Part shown: one piece after another, positions 13,312-25,983 of the stretch
Numbering within the stretch: position 1 is the stretch's first letter
Layout: the number at the start of each line of letters is the position of its first letter
NCBI RefSeq assembly: GCF_009377345.1
Contig: NZ_WBSL01000004.1
Location: forward strand, 1 to 64,000
Direction: 5' to 3'
DNA from: Deinococcus terrestris
GTDB lineage: Bacteria; Deinococcota; Deinococci; Deinococcales; Deinococcaceae
Length of the DNA: 64,000 bases
The notes under the pieces: generated by a model
The model's database searches: none
Told to the model about the DNA's origin: nothing
What the model saw: the letters and a program-made list of their open reading frames with translations, nothing else
Position numbers and translations under genes: made by a program

Positions 13312-14343
13312 TCAGGGAAACACCGTTACCCGGCCCGCCGCCGGGTCCAGCCGCACCCGTCCCCCCAGCGGCAGCGTGAGCTGAGGGCTGGTATGCCCGA
13401 AATCCACGTTCGCCACCACCGGGAGGTCCTCCCGTCCCGCCTCGCGCAGCACCCGGCGCACCCAGCCGTACAGTTCCCCCACCATCTCCCCCGTGTAGTC
13501 GCGCGCGCGGGCCAGCAGCAGCCCGGCGGCCCCGGCGAGAATGCCCTGCCCGGCGTAGTTCCGCAGCCAGTAGCCCACCTGATGGGGTGGAGGTACATCA
13601 TTGCTTGTCTCCAGCGCGAGCACTGCCCCGTGCCACAGCTCCGGCCCAGGCCAGCCGGGCGTGCCGTTCAGCATGTCCAGCACCTCCAGGCAACCGCCCA
13701 TCAGGTGCCCCTCGGCGGCCCGCTCGCCCTGAAGCCAGACCCAGCCGTCACCGGGGTGAAAGGGGCGGCGCACCGCCTGCGCCCCCTCGTCCGCCCAGTC
13801 CATCCGGGCCTGCGTCCACTCCGGCGCGGGTGCGAGGTCGAAAGGCTGCGGCTCGTCCACCAGCGCCCGCCGCACACCCTCCACCACGAAGGGATGCATC
13901 CCCCCGTTCTCCGCGAGGTCGGTCAGCAGCGCGGGGCCGTGGTAGGCCATGACCCCCGCCCGCAGGAACTGGGTCAGGGTGACCGTGGCGTCGCTGTAGC
14001 CCAGGAAGGCCTTGGGATGGGCACGAATCAGCTCCAGATCGAGAAAGGGCAGCAGCCGCACCGAGTCGTCCCCGCCGATGATGCTGACCATGCCGTGAAT
14101 GTCTGGGTTCTGAAGCGCCCACTGCAGGTCGTCGGCGCGGGCCTGGGGATTGGCATCAAGGTAGTCGGGACCGCGCAGCGCGTTGGGGGCGGGCACCACC
14201 TCCCACCCGAACTCGGCGGCGACCTGCCGCACCCCGGCGTGGTAGCGGCCCATTACCTCGGTGACGAAGCCGCTCGACAGACTGAGGGCCGCCACCCGCG
14301 AACCGGACAGGAGGCGGGGCGGACGAATGAAGTGGGGCGCCAT
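13312..14343 (-). CDS. S66 peptidase: MccF-like / LD-carboxypeptidase
   Basis: 343 residues. [13 protein letters not shown] and the L-G-Y-S-D-A-T motif (expected nucleophile Ser117) are typical of S66 serine peptidases, and the G-G-D-D-S form with R-L-L-P resembles the MccF branch, which cleaves aminoacyl-nucleotide antibiotics of the microcin C type, rather than muropeptide LD-carboxypeptidases. I chose the ATG at 14343 (MAPHFIRPP), preceded by TAGCCT 5 nt upstream. Confidence 0.86.
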   Translation of the reverse strand: MAPHFIRPPRLLSGSRVAALSLSSGFVTEVMGRYHAGVRQVAAEFGWEVVPAPNALRGPDYLDANPQARADDLQWALQNPDIHGMVSIIGGDDSVRLLPFLDLELIRAHPKAFLGYSDATVTLTQFLRAGVMAYHGPALLTDLAENGGMHPFVVEGVRRALVDEPQPFDLAPAPEWTQARMDWADEGAQAVRRPFHPGDGWVWLQGERAAEGHLMGGCLEVLDMLNGTPGWPGPELWHGAVLALETSNDVPPPHQVGYWLRNYAGQGILAGAAGLLLARARDYTGEMVGELYGWVRRVLREAGREDLPVVANVDFGHTSPQLTLPLGGRVRLDPAAGRVTVFP

Positions 14344-14403
14344 GCGGCAGGCTAGAGGCCAGCGGCGGCGGGCGCCATACGCCGGATGGCGGGCCAGGAC
14401 ACG

Positions 14404-14427
14404 AAAAAACCGCCCACTTGGGGCGGT
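14404..14427 (-). terminator. Intrinsic terminator after the macrodomain gene
   Basis: On the minus strand a 7-bp stem ACCGCCC/GGGCGGT (14427-14409) is followed by TTTTTT. It sits 40 nt after the macrodomain gene stop and 60 nt before the next gene. It belongs to a hairpin family seen also at 22597-22618 and 50422-50445. Confidence 0.8.
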
Positions 14428-14467
14428 GATGTTCAAAACTATAGCGTGCTATGCACCGGAGGTCAAC

Positions 14468-14998
14468 TTATGCGCGGCTCTCACCACCCCACCCGGCCTC
14501 CGCCTCCCGGAACGCCCGCACCGCCTCCTCCCCATGCAGCACCAGCCGCACGGTGAGGCCAGGATGCTCAGCCAGAAAGTCGTGGAGGGTCCGTAAGGTG
14601 ACCTCAGCCGCCTCCCGGAGCGGGTAGCCGTAGACCCCGGTGCTGATGGCGGGCAGGGCCACCGAGTCGCAGCCATGCTCTACGGTCAACCGCAAGCTCT
14701 CGCGGTAAGCCCCGGCCAGCAACTCCGCCTCGCCCTGCCCGCCGCCGCGCCAGACCGGGCCGACGGCGTGGATCACAAAGCGCACGCCCTGACGCTCCAG
14801 GTTGAAGGCCGGAGTGATCACCGCCGTTCCGGTCGGCGTGCCCCCAATCTGCCGGATGGCCCGCAGCAGTTCCGGCCCGGCGGCGCGGTGAATCACGCCG
14901 TCCACGCCGCCCCCACCCGCCAGTTCCTTGTTGGCCGCCGTCACGACGGCGCAGGTGCGCTCGCGGGCGATGTCCCCCTGAACAAGCTGGAGGGGCAT
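14468..14998 (-). CDS. Macrodomain protein (ADP-ribose / O-acetyl-ADP-ribose hydrolase type)
   Basis: 176 residues forming a single macrodomain: [24 protein letters not shown], the distal ribose-binding loop [10 protein letters not shown], and V-I-H-A-V-G-P-V-W. These features match MacroD/YmdB-type enzymes that remove ADP-ribose from acidic residues or deacetylate OAADPr. It starts 4 bp after the gmk stop, so it is probably in an operon with gmk. Confidence 0.93.
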   Translation of the reverse strand: MPLQLVQGDIARERTCAVVTAANKELAGGGGVDGVIHRAAGPELLRAIRQIGGTPTGTAVITPAFNLERQGVRFVIHAVGPVWRGGGQGEAELLAGAYRESLRLTVEHGCDSVALPAISTGVYGYPLREAAEVTLRTLHDFLAEHPGLTVRLVLHGEEAVRAFREAEAGWGGESRA

Positions 14999-15002
14999 GG
15001 TC

Positions 15003-15734
15003 CTAGCTCTCCACCACGCGGCGCAGGTCCTCGGAGCTCAGCGCCGCGCTGCGGACGGTGTGGGCCAGGCGCCCCGCGGCGCGGTCCTCCTCGGTCCATT
15101 CGGCCTCGGGGCGCTGGCGGGCACGCTCGGCCTGCTGCACAGCCCGCAACTCCTCCACGGCGCGGTCCAGGTCGTCGTTGACCACCACGTAGCGGAAGTC
15201 GTGGGCGTGCATGATCTCCTCGCGGGCGCGGGCAAGGCGCTTCTCGATGCGCTCGGGCGTCTCGGTCGCGCGGCCGGTCAGGCGGCGGCGCAGCTCGGTG
15301 AGGCTGGGAGGCATGATGAAAATCAGGATGGCCTCGTCGCCCAGGCGGTCCTTGACCTGCATGGCGCCCTCCACCTCGATCTCCAGCACCACGTCCTGTC
15401 CCCGTGCGAGGGCCGCCTCGATGGGTTCGATGGGTGTGCCGTAGTGGTTGCCCACGAACTGCGCGTGCTCCAGAAAGCCGCGCTGCCGGGCCTTGTTCAG
15501 AAAGACTTCGGGCGTCACGAACACGTAGTCCACCCCGTCACGCTCGCCGGGCCGGGCCTCGCGGGTGGTCCACGAGGTTGAGTAGAACACGTCCTGCCCG
15601 GCCAGCCAGCGCTCACGCAGGGTGCCCTTGCCCACCCCGGACGCCCCGGTGATCACGAGCAGCAGGCCCCGTGCTGGGCGGGGCTGGGGAGTGGGGTCAG
15701 GGCCAGGGGCAGCGTCCGGTACAGTCACCATCAT
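15003..15734 (-). CDS. gmk: Guanylate kinase
   Basis: Phosphorylates GMP to GDP. P-loop [13 protein letters not shown]-binding [13 protein letters not shown] and the lid region are present. The protein has about 25 extra Pro/Ala-rich residues before the P-loop and a longer C-terminal helical tail than E. coli Gmk. Several in-frame ATGs occur; 15734 is chosen because a TATGCT hexamer lies 7 nt before it, the leaderless spacing of this genome. Confidence 0.93.
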   Translation of the reverse strand: MMVTVPDAAPGPDPTPQPRPARGLLLVITGASGVGKGTLRERWLAGQDVFYSTSWTTREARPGERDGVDYVFVTPEVFLNKARQRGFLEHAQFVGNHYGTPIEPIEAALARGQDVVLEIEVEGAMQVKDRLGDEAILIFIMPPSLTELRRRLTGRATETPERIEKRLARAREEIMHAHDFRYVVVNDDLDRAVEELRAVQQAERARQRPEAEWTEEDRAAGRLAHTVRSAALSSEDLRRVVES

Positions 15735-15803
15735 TCGCATCAGCATACGGGGCGAAGGGGGCACGCTGGCCTCCTCCGCCCCGTCTGGGGTCTGCCCCCG
15801 GCC

Positions 15804-16256
15804 TTACTTCTTGCGGCTGCGGGTCTTGCTCGCGCCCCCGCCCGACGAGGTCCGGCTGCGGCCCTTGCCCAGGGCCTGCCCCTTTTCGTAGCTCGCCTGC
15901 ATCTTGCGCCGGGTTTCTTCCGCCAGCGCCTTGAAATCCACCAGCCCGGCCGCGATGTTCTCGGCGGTGGGCTTCACATTCCCGGTGCGCCGGGTCTGGG
16001 CCAGCGCTTCATTGGTTTCCTCGAACCACGCCTCAAAGTCAGGCGTCACGTCAAAGAGCATGTCGCGGGTGTCCCGCTGATAGGTGCCTTCCGCGCCCCG
16101 GCGAGAAAAGGTCTTGGGCATGGTGAAGCGCTCGGTCAGAAAGGTGGCATCGAACTTGCCTTCACGGACGGCCTCGCGGAATTGCTTGACAAAGAGGTCG
16201 CTGCGTTGCGGATTGCTGAGTTCCTGAACCTGCTCGCTGAGTTTCTTGTAGGCCAC
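15804..16256 (-). CDS. Hypothetical protein with basic C-terminal tail
   Basis: 150 residues starting at GTG with GGAGG 6 nt upstream. The body is charged and helical (S-D-L-F-V-K-Q-F-R-E-A-V-R-E-G-K-F-D-A-T-F-L) and the end is a Ser/Gly/Lys/Arg-rich tail (G-R-S-R-T-S-S-G-G-G-A-S-K-T-R-S-R-K-K) that could bind nucleic acid. I do not recognise the family. It occupies the place where rpoZ often follows or precedes gmk, but the sequence is not that of RpoZ. Confidence 0.75.
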   Translation of the reverse strand: MAYKKLSEQVQELSNPQRSDLFVKQFREAVREGKFDATFLTERFTMPKTFSRRGAEGTYQRDTRDMLFDVTPDFEAWFEETNEALAQTRRTGNVKPTAENIAAGLVDFKALAEETRRKMQASYEKGQALGKGRSRTSSGGGASKTRSRKK

Positions 16257-16542
16257 ACTGCCCTCCTTGCCCGAGTATGGGTTTCCGGGGGGTATCTGTA
16301 AAGAGGACGCTTTTTCATGTCGAAGAAATGCCGTCCCTGCTTGAGTCTGCGTTCGCCGTCGTTCGACCCTTCCCTTTCAAAAGAGATGCCCCGTCAACCT
16401 TCTGAAAGCGCGGGGGCAAGAAGCCCCGGAGGCAGAAGCGGCAAGCTCAAACCCGGTTTCCTGGCTCCTGCCCTGCTGTCTTCTGCGTGCCTCCATTGAA
16501 GTTCGGTTTTCAGGGTCATCCTTCCAGAGGCGTTCCCGCACT

Positions 16543-16839
16543 TCAGGAAAATGGCCCGCCTTCGTCCAGCCCAACGCCAAAGCCCTGGTCGAGCAGCGCT
16601 TCGCTGTAGGTGCGGAACGCCAGCATGGTCTGGGTGCGGGCGATGCCCTCGACCCGGCGCAGGTGGCCGGTCACCACGTCGTCGAGGTCCTCGTAGCGCT
16701 CCAGTTTCAGCACCACCACGATGTCCCACTCGCCCGTCACCGAGTACACCTCGCGCACGCCGGGTACTCCTGCAAGGGCCTCGGCGGTTTCCTGGATGCG
16801 CTGGCGCTCGGCCTGCACCATCACGATTGCTGTGACCAT
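16543..16839 (-). CDS. Stand-alone Lrp/AsnC ligand-binding (RAM) domain protein
   Basis: 98 residues forming only the effector domain of Lrp/AsnC regulators: V-T-A-I-V-M-V, E-T-A-E-A-L-A-G-V-P-G-V-R-E-V-Y-S-V-T-G-E-W-D-I-V-V-V-L, then I-A-R-T-Q-T-M-L-A-F. No DNA-binding helix-turn-helix is present. Such proteins assemble into octamers and can join full Lrp proteins. An ATG three codons upstream exists; 16839 is preferred because CACAAT lies 7 nt before it. It is divergent from the siroheme-decarboxylase-like gene at 16974. Confidence 0.85.
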   Translation of the reverse strand: MVTAIVMVQAERQRIQETAEALAGVPGVREVYSVTGEWDIVVVLKLERYEDLDDVVTGHLRRVEGIARTQTMLAFRTYSEALLDQGFGVGLDEGGPFS

Positions 16840-16973
16840 GCCCTGCATTGTGGCAGGTGAGGACTGTCAGCTTTCCGCCGTCAGCCGTACCGCTCTGGCC
16901 AACCGCTGAAAGCCCTCTCCTGACCGCTCGTTCGGGGACGTTCGCCGCCGCGCGGAACCGTACCCTAGAGGGC

Positions 16974-18035
<1,062 letters not shown>

Positions 18036-18065
18036 GGGACCGGTTAGACGGTCGCCGTCCATACC

Positions 18066-18105
18066 GTTCTCGCATCGGGAAAGAACCGATAGCGGGAACT
18101 CTTTT
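18066..18105 (+). terminator. Terminator of the siroheme-decarboxylase-like gene
   Basis: An imperfect 13-14 bp stem (GTTCTCGCATCGG with CCGATAGCGGGAAC, loop GAAAGAA) is followed by TCTTTT on the plus strand, 30 nt after the stop codon. Confidence 0.65.
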
Positions 18106-18345
18106 CCCGGCCACCGCTGTGGTCCTGCTCGCGCTGCGGCGGCGCCCCACAGGTCCGCTCGGGTTGAACAGAGATGGTCCCTGTTGGGCTGGTGGCGCCT
18201 CATTCCTCGCCGCGCGAAGCTCCGTTCTGGCGGAAGCTGGTTCCTCTGCCGCCCACAACACATGGCGGTGGGACGAGGCGCCACGCTTCCCATAGAGAAC
18301 TGATCCGTTGCCTGTTCCCCGCCGGGCGGGGACGGCCATGTTCGT
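18106..18345. other. Gap with a 10-bp inverted repeat
   Basis: The 310-base gap 18036-18345 has no credible gene. Apart from the terminator at its left end it contains GTGGCGCCTC (18192-18201) and its exact inverse GAGGCGCCAC (18275-18284), 73 nt apart. This could be a small dispersed repeat element of the kind common in deinococci, but one copy is not enough to say. Confidence 0.4.
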
Positions 18346-19413
18346 CTACAGGTGCTCCTGAAAAAAGACCACGCTCCGCCGCAGCGCCAGCCCTAGGTTG
18401 CGGCTGAGGTTGTGGTCGTCGCCCTCGTAGCGGTAGGCGGTGAAGCCCTGACCGGCCTCGCGCAGGTCCCCGGCCAGCGCCTGCTGAAAGCTGTAGGGCA
18501 CGTCCTCGTCGGCGGTGCCGTGGTGAAGCTGGAGGGACCGCCCGTTCAGGTCCTCCAGATACGCGTTGGGGCTGAGCGCCCGCAGGTAGCGGCGGTTGAG
18601 CGGGTCCAGCGCGGGCCGATCCTCGCCGGGACCCCGCCCCCAGTCGGTCGCCAGCACGTCGTACCCGGCGACCACGCCCGCCCACAGCGAGGCGGCCCGC
18701 AGCTCGCGGTCCACCAGCATCGCCCGCAGCGAGAGCTGGCCGCCCATCGAGTGCCCCCACAGCCCGATCCGGCCCCGGTTGACCCGCCCGTCGCGCTTGA
18801 GGCTGGCCGCCGCGTTGAGCACGTCCACCGTGTAGCCGGGGTCGTTGTAGCCGCCGGTCGCCTCGCCCTCCGAATTGCCGTGGCCCCGGTAGTCGCTTTT
18901 CATGGTGACGAAGCCTGCCCGCGCAAAGGCGTCCTGATAGGCGACATACCGCTCGGTGGTGCGGTACACGTCCGGCGGGATATAGCCGTGATTGAAGACG
19001 ATGGCGGGCCAGCCTCCCTCCGGCGGGGTGCCGTTCGGGACCGTCAGCAGCGCGTAGATGGTCAGCCCGTCCGACTCGTAGCTCACGACCTGCCGTGAGT
19101 AGTTGACGCCGGAGGGAAGGGTCTGCACGACCGTCAGGGCGCTGCCGAGATACTCACGCTCCCGCAGCGCCTGAATGCTGATGGGCTGCCGGGCGACCAG
19201 GCGCTCCAGGGCGGCGTCCGTGACTCCCTCCAGCGCCCCGCCCGGCTCGGCGTTGTCCGGGGTCGGGGCGTCCTCCTCGCCCGTCGGTGCCCTCTGCCCC
19301 GCCCACGGCACCCAGGAGGGCAGGGTGAAGGGCAAGCGCTCCGGCCCGACCAGGGCGACATAACCGGCTCCCAGCGCCAGCAACACGAGCAGCAGTTGGA
19401 GAAAGCGCCTCAC
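18346..19413 (-). CDS. Exported alpha/beta hydrolase (S9-like esterase/peptidase)
   Basis: 355 residues with an N-terminal membrane anchor or signal peptide (L-Q-L-L-L-V-L-L-A-L-G-A-G-Y-V-A-L-V). The hydrolase core has the oxyanion text F-N-H-G-Y-I-P-P, the nucleophile G-H-S-M-G-G, and a late acid/His pair in H-G-T-A-D-E-D-V-P and G-D-D-H-N-L-S-R. It probably acts outside the membrane on esters or peptides. Paralogue of the next gene, 19 bp away. Confidence 0.88.
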   Translation of the reverse strand: MRRFLQLLLVLLALGAGYVALVGPERLPFTLPSWVPWAGQRAPTGEEDAPTPDNAEPGGALEGVTDAALERLVARQPISIQALREREYLGSALTVVQTLPSGVNYSRQVVSYESDGLTIYALLTVPNGTPPEGGWPAIVFNHGYIPPDVYRTTERYVAYQDAFARAGFVTMKSDYRGHGNSEGEATGGYNDPGYTVDVLNAAASLKRDGRVNRGRIGLWGHSMGGQLSLRAMLVDRELRAASLWAGVVAGYDVLATDWGRGPGEDRPALDPLNRRYLRALSPNAYLEDLNGRSLQLHHGTADEDVPYSFQQALAGDLREAGQGFTAYRYEGDDHNLSRNLGLALRRSVVFFQEHL

Positions 19414-19432
19414 CGCAAGGGACCGGCGGCCC

Positions 19433-20410
19433 TCACAGCCGCGCCTTGAAAAAGGCCACCGACCTCGCCAGTGCCGTGCCCAGGTTCCGCGTCAGGTCGT
19501 GGTTGTCGCCGGGGTAGACGTAGCTCTGGACGGGCTTGCCCACCGCTTTCATCTGCGCCGCGAGGCGCTCGTGGAACAGGACCGGCACGTCCTCGTCGGC
19601 GGTGCCGATGTGCAGTTGCAGGGGGCCACCGAGGTCTTTCAGGTACGAGTTGGCGCTGAGCTTGTTCCAGAAAGCGGGGTTGCTCCCCGGTGTGCCGTAC
19701 TTGGCGACGGCCTTCTGGCGCAGCTCCAGCACGGCGCGGGGAATGGAGGCGGGGACCGGGCTGTTCCAGTCGTTCATGATGCCGTCGTAGTCGGCGACCA
19801 CCCCAGCCCAGATCACGCCCGCCTTGATCGTGGGGTCAATCGCCATCGCCCGCAGGGTCAGGAACCCGCCCATGGAGTGCCCCCACATGCCGATGCGGGC
19901 CGCGTTGACGCGGGAGTCGCGCTTGAGGCTGCCCAGCGCGTTCATCACGTCGGTGGTGTAGCCAGGTGCGAAGTAGCCGCCCAGGGCCTCTCCCTGGCTG
20001 GAGCCGTGGCCCCGGTAATCGCTCTTGAGGGTCACGAACCCCGCACGGGCGAAGGCGTCCTGGTAGGCGACGTAGCGCTCAGTGGTGCGGTAGACGTTCG
20101 GCGGGATATAGCCGTGGTTGAAGACGATGGCGGGCCAGCCGCCCTTCGGCGGGGTGCCGTTCGGCACGGTGAGCAGGGCGTTGATCCGCAGGCCCTCCGA
20201 GAGGTAACTCACGACGTAGCGGCGGTAGTTCACCCCGGCGGCCAGGGTCTGCCGCACGGTCAGCGTACTGCCGGGATAGCTCTTCTGCCGGGCGGCGGGG
20301 ATGCTCATCTGCGCGGCGTCCACCTTGGCGAGGGCGGCGGCGGATTGTGCCCCGGCGGGGGCCGCGAGGGTCAGGGCGCCCAGCAGGGCGAGGGCAAGGG
20401 GGCGGGTCAT
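19433..20410 (-). CDS. Secreted alpha/beta hydrolase, paralogue of the neighbouring gene
   Basis: 325 residues with a cleavable-type signal peptide (A-L-A-L-L-G-A-L-T-L-A-A-P-A-G-A-Q). The catalytic motifs W-G-H-S-M-G-G, T-A-D-E-D-V-P and G-D-N-H-D-L-T-R match its neighbour, with which it shares long near-identical blocks such as R-T-T-E-R-Y-V-A-Y-Q-D-A-F-A-R-A-G-F-V-T. This is a tandem duplication. It is the upstream gene of the pair; a TAGGGT lies 6 nt before its ATG, though the intervening GAGAAG could also serve as a ribosome site. Confidence 0.9.
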   Translation of the reverse strand: MTRPLALALLGALTLAAPAGAQSAAALAKVDAAQMSIPAARQKSYPGSTLTVRQTLAAGVNYRRYVVSYLSEGLRINALLTVPNGTPPKGGWPAIVFNHGYIPPNVYRTTERYVAYQDAFARAGFVTLKSDYRGHGSSQGEALGGYFAPGYTTDVMNALGSLKRDSRVNAARIGMWGHSMGGFLTLRAMAIDPTIKAGVIWAGVVADYDGIMNDWNSPVPASIPRAVLELRQKAVAKYGTPGSNPAFWNKLSANSYLKDLGGPLQLHIGTADEDVPVLFHERLAAQMKAVGKPVQSYVYPGDNHDLTRNLGTALARSVAFFKARL

Positions 20411-20488
20411 CTTCTCACCCTACGGAGGAGGGGGACGCGGCACCGGAAGGGCGGCCACGCTTGGACCGACCCTTTAGACTGCGGGGCG

Positions 20489-21661
20489 ATGCTCTGGACC
20501 CGCCCTCTGGTGATGCTGCGGCTGATGGCCCTGCTGCTGCTGAGCGAGCTGGTCCGCACCGGGCTGCTGGTGTCCGTGCTGCCGCAGGCCGCGCCGGGGC
20601 TGGGGTGGGGAGCGGCGGCGGTGGGGCTGATCGTGGGAGCGCACTACCTCGCCGACGGGCTGGCGAAGGGACCGGTGGGCTGGCTCTCCGAGCGCCTGGG
20701 CCTGGGCCGGGTGCTGGCGCTGGGGGCCGCGCTGGGGCTGGGCGTGGTCCTGGGGGCGCGGCTGGCGCCGGGGCCGGGCTGGGTGGTGCTGGCCGCCGGG
20801 CTGTGGGGGGTAGGGTACGCGGTCCTGTGGCCGGGACTGATGAGCATGTCGCAGGCGCTGGCCCGGCCCGGCTACGCGGCGCGGGCGCTCGCGGTGTCCG
20901 GGGTGGCGGTGGCCCCGGCCATCCTGGGCGGTGTGCTGGGCATCGGGCCACTGATGCAGGCCCGGCCGGAGGCCGCCTGGGCGCTGCTCGCGGGGGCACA
21001 GGGAGCGGCGCTGCTCCTCGCGTTGAGTCTGCTGGGGCTGCGGCTTCCGGCGGCGGGAGCGGTGGCCGGGGGCCTGTGGCGCGGCTGGCAGCGGGTCGCC
21101 ACCCTGCTCCCCGCCGCTTTCGCTCAGACGTTGGCGCCGGGCCTGTTTGTGCCGTTGCTCTATCCCCTGCTGGAGCGGCTGGGCCTGGACCTGAGCGACC
21201 TGCTGGGGCCGGGGCTGCTCGCTCTGGCGAGCTTCGGGGTGGGCCTGACCCTCGCCGGGCGCCTCGCGGACCGGGCGCATCCGCGCCGCGCCCTGACGCC
21301 GGGGCTGGTGGGGCTGGCCCTGACCTTCGCGCTCGCGGCGCCGCCGGGGGTAGAAGACCGCCTCCTCGTCCTCGCGCCGCTGCTGGGCCTGGGGTACGGA
21401 GCTTTTCTCGCCGGGTGGAACGGGCTGGTGGGCCGGGTGCTGCCGAAGGCCAACCGCGCCGCCGCCTGGGGCACCGTGATGGCGGTCGAGGCCCTGGGCT
21501 TCGCGGTCGGGCCGGTGTTGGGGGGCCTCGCGTGGGCGGCGGCCGGGCCGGGGGGGGTCTTCGCGCTGGGGGCGCTCGTCTTCCTGCTGGCGGAGGCTTA
21601 TTACCTATGGCCGGGCCGGGCGGTGGCCCGTATCTCGCCGCACGCGGACGGGTCGCTGTAG
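20489..21661 (+). CDS. Major facilitator superfamily permease
   Basis: 390 residues with about twelve hydrophobic helices and the MFS loop 2-3 signature G-x-L-S-E-R-L-G-L-G-R (G-W-L-S-E-R-L-G). The substrate is unknown. TAGACT 8 nt before the ATG and no Shine-Dalgarno suggest a leaderless mRNA. A longer open frame in the same phase (starting at 19499) overlaps the hydrolase gene on the other strand and is not protein-like before this ATG. Confidence 0.88.
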   Translation: MLWTRPLVMLRLMALLLLSELVRTGLLVSVLPQAAPGLGWGAAAVGLIVGAHYLADGLAKGPVGWLSERLGLGRVLALGAALGLGVVLGARLAPGPGWVVLAAGLWGVGYAVLWPGLMSMSQALARPGYAARALAVSGVAVAPAILGGVLGIGPLMQARPEAAWALLAGAQGAALLLALSLLGLRLPAAGAVAGGLWRGWQRVATLLPAAFAQTLAPGLFVPLLYPLLERLGLDLSDLLGPGLLALASFGVGLTLAGRLADRAHPRRALTPGLVGLALTFALAAPPGVEDRLLVLAPLLGLGYGAFLAGWNGLVGRVLPKANRAAAWGTVMAVEALGFAVGPVLGGLAWAAAGPGGVFALGALVFLLAEAYYLWPGRAVARISPHADGSL

Positions 21662-21842
21662 AGGCGACACCCCGAGCGTGTTTGAAAAGTCGGCTGAAAT
21701 GCCCTGTCCCCCTGGTGAATGCAGAGTTTTGCTGCTCCCCTTATGGGAGGTCGGGACTGGCCCAGCTCCGCGGGAGAGGGGGGACCGCGGGCAGCCTCCG
21801 GGCGCACCTCACCGACCGTGAGGTCCCTTTGCAAACATGCCC

Positions 21843-22565
21843 TCAGAGCGCTTCCGGGTCGATCAGCAGCGCGTCTTCCGTCTCGAAGGCCTCGGCATAG
21901 CGCACGCGGGCCAGGGTACCCCAGTACATCAGCCGGGCGCGGCGGCGCTCCACGATCTCGGGGGTGACGGTTTCGGAGACGTAGCCGCCGCCGAACTGGC
22001 TGGCGTGGGCGCGAATGGCCGCTTCCCACTCGGGCTGCACGGCCTCCACGTCCACGAGCAGGTTGGCCTGAATGTCGGCGTTGCCCTGGTACAGCAGCAC
22101 CCGGCCCACCCGGTGCGGCTCGCCGGGCACCTCGGCCCGCCGCAGCGCCGCGAGGTGCAGCGCCCGCCGCGCGAGATGGTAGGTGCCGAAGTGGTCCGGG
22201 TGACGGTCCCGGTGGTGCGGCACCAGCAGCACGCGGGGCCGCACTGCCCGCAGCGCCGCCGCCAGCGCGTGGGCACCCCCCGGCGTGTCGGCCAGCCCGC
22301 CGTCGGGCAGTTCCACCTGACCGCGCCAGCCCAGCCCCATGATCCCCGCCGCCGCCACACACTCGGCCTCGCGTTCCTCGGGGGTGCCCTGGGTGCCGCG
22401 TTCGCCGCGTGACAGTTCGAGGATGCCCACTGCCCGCCCCGATTGCGCCAGCCGGATCAGGGTGCCCCCCGCACCGATCTCGGCGTCGTCGGGGTGGGGG
22501 GCTAGGCACAGCCAGTCCAGCGGCTGCGCGGTGCCGTACACGGTGCGGAAGGGCAGCAGGGTCAT
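21843..22565 (-). CDS. bshB1: Bacillithiol biosynthesis N-acetyl-GlcN-malate deacetylase (BshB1-type)
   Basis: 240 residues of the PIG-L/LmbE zinc deacetylase family: A-P-H-P-D-D-A-E-I-G-A-G-G-T-L (metal-binding H, D), and later H-R-D-R-H-P-D-H. In BshB1 the enzyme deacetylates GlcNAc-malate to GlcN-malate in bacillithiol synthesis. The assignment to BshB1 rather than another PIG-L deacetylase rests on the I-G-A-G-G-T-L and R-G-E-R-G-T-Q-G-T text and on ypdA lying 2.3 kb away. TATGCT 6 nt before the ATG suggests a leaderless mRNA. Confidence 0.85.
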   Translation of the reverse strand: MTLLPFRTVYGTAQPLDWLCLAPHPDDAEIGAGGTLIRLAQSGRAVGILELSRGERGTQGTPEEREAECVAAAGIMGLGWRGQVELPDGGLADTPGGAHALAAALRAVRPRVLLVPHHRDRHPDHFGTYHLARRALHLAALRRAEVPGEPHRVGRVLLYQGNADIQANLLVDVEAVQPEWEAAIRAHASQFGGGYVSETVTPEIVERRRARLMYWGTLARVRYAEAFETEDALLIDPEAL

Positions 22566-22596
22566 AGGGGCAGCATAGGCCAGCCCCACGCCAACG

Positions 22597-22618
22597 AAAA
22601 ACCGCCCACGGGGGCGGT
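22597..22618 (-). terminator. Terminator-like hairpin upstream of bshB1
   Basis: On the minus strand ACCGCCC/GGGCGGT with a 4-nt loop is followed by TTTTT. It lies 31 nt upstream of the bshB1 start and no minus-strand gene precedes it, so it may shield bshB1 from read-through or end a short unannotated transcript. It shares sequence with 14404-14427 and 50422-50445. Confidence 0.55.
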
Positions 22619-22721
22619 AACGCTGAACAAGACAGCGTGGCAGGCAGCCGGGGTCAAGGTATTCCGGGGGCTTGCTGACCAACCCCACGGGCCACACAAC
22701 CCAGCGAGACACAATGCCGGA

Positions 22722-23318
22722 ATGGAGACGCGCAGCCTCAGATCGGAAGAGGTCAGGCAGGCCAGGTGCGGCCGGGTCCTTGATCCCCACATCGCACCCT
22801 TGAACCGTTGGGCCGGGGAACGCTCTTCCCGGACCGGGCAATGGCTTCCTTTCTTCGACCCGGCGGATGGGGGCGTGGGGGCGCGGGTGCTGCTCCTTCT
22901 CGAATCGCCCGGCCCGGTCGTGAGCCGCACACGGTTCGTTTCGGTGGACAACCCCGACGGCACGGCGGAAAACATGCGCTGTTTGCTGCACCTCTCGGGT
23001 CTGCGCCGCTCCGACGTGGTGCTGTGGAACGCCGTGCCCTGGCAGATGAGCGAGGGCGGCGTCGTGACGCCCCGGCCCGCGCAGTACGCTGAGGCCGCGC
23101 CGCTGACGCGGGAAGTCCTCGCCCTTCTGCCCCAGCTTCAGGCCGTGGTGCTGGTGGGGAAGCACGCGCAGCAGGCGTGGTTGGCCGTTCAGTCTCCCCT
23201 CCCCGCCTTCTCCTGTCCCCATCCCAGCCCGCAGAACTTCAACTCGCGTCGGGAGGAAGCGGCGAAGGCCCTCACCGCTTTGGTGGGCGTTTACGGGCGA
23301 CTCTTGCCGGCGGGTTGA
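22722..23318 (+). CDS. Uracil-DNA glycosylase superfamily protein
   Basis: 198 residues. The layout is that of the UDG fold: motif I region [14 protein letters not shown] in the middle, [12 protein letters not shown] and motif III H-P-S-P-Q-N. The usual G-E-A-P-G is altered to L-E-S-P-G, so substrate specificity or even glycosylase activity is uncertain. It would act in base excision repair. CACAAT 6 nt before the ATG suggests a leaderless mRNA. Confidence 0.8.
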   Translation: METRSLRSEEVRQARCGRVLDPHIAPLNRWAGERSSRTGQWLPFFDPADGGVGARVLLLLESPGPVVSRTRFVSVDNPDGTAENMRCLLHLSGLRRSDVVLWNAVPWQMSEGGVVTPRPAQYAEAAPLTREVLALLPQLQAVVLVGKHAQQAWLAVQSPLPAFSCPHPSPQNFNSRREEAAKALTALVGVYGRLLPAG

Positions 23319-23370
23319 AGGACAAGGACCACCCCCCACGCAGGAAAGCGGTCCTCACGTCCTCCGAGAC

Positions 23371-24795
<1,425 letters not shown>

Positions 24796-24897
24796 GGGGC
24801 CAGTGTACCGGGGGTCATTTGGGGCGGGGGCGTCACAGCCGGGGGGACGCGCCCCATCTCACCGTCTCGCCCGCGCCCCCATGCCAGACTTCCCCCC

Positions 24898-25923
<1,026 letters not shown>

Positions 25924-25983
25924 CCTCTTCCCCCACCTGGGCGAGACACCTTTGGCGCTGGAGAGCGTGGGATACTGCCGGGC

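Noticed and set aside
15804..16256. RNA polymerase omega subunit next to gmk
   Set aside because: The position is suggestive but the sequence lacks RpoZ features and has a long basic tail.
19499..20488. Upstream part of a 720-residue plus-strand frame that ends with the MFS permease
   Set aside because: The first 330 codons are antisense to a well-defined hydrolase; the permease begins at 20489.
20347..21900. 517-residue Gly/Ala/Arg-rich frame over the MFS gene
   Set aside because: Frame-shifted shadow in high-GC DNA with no protein-like order.
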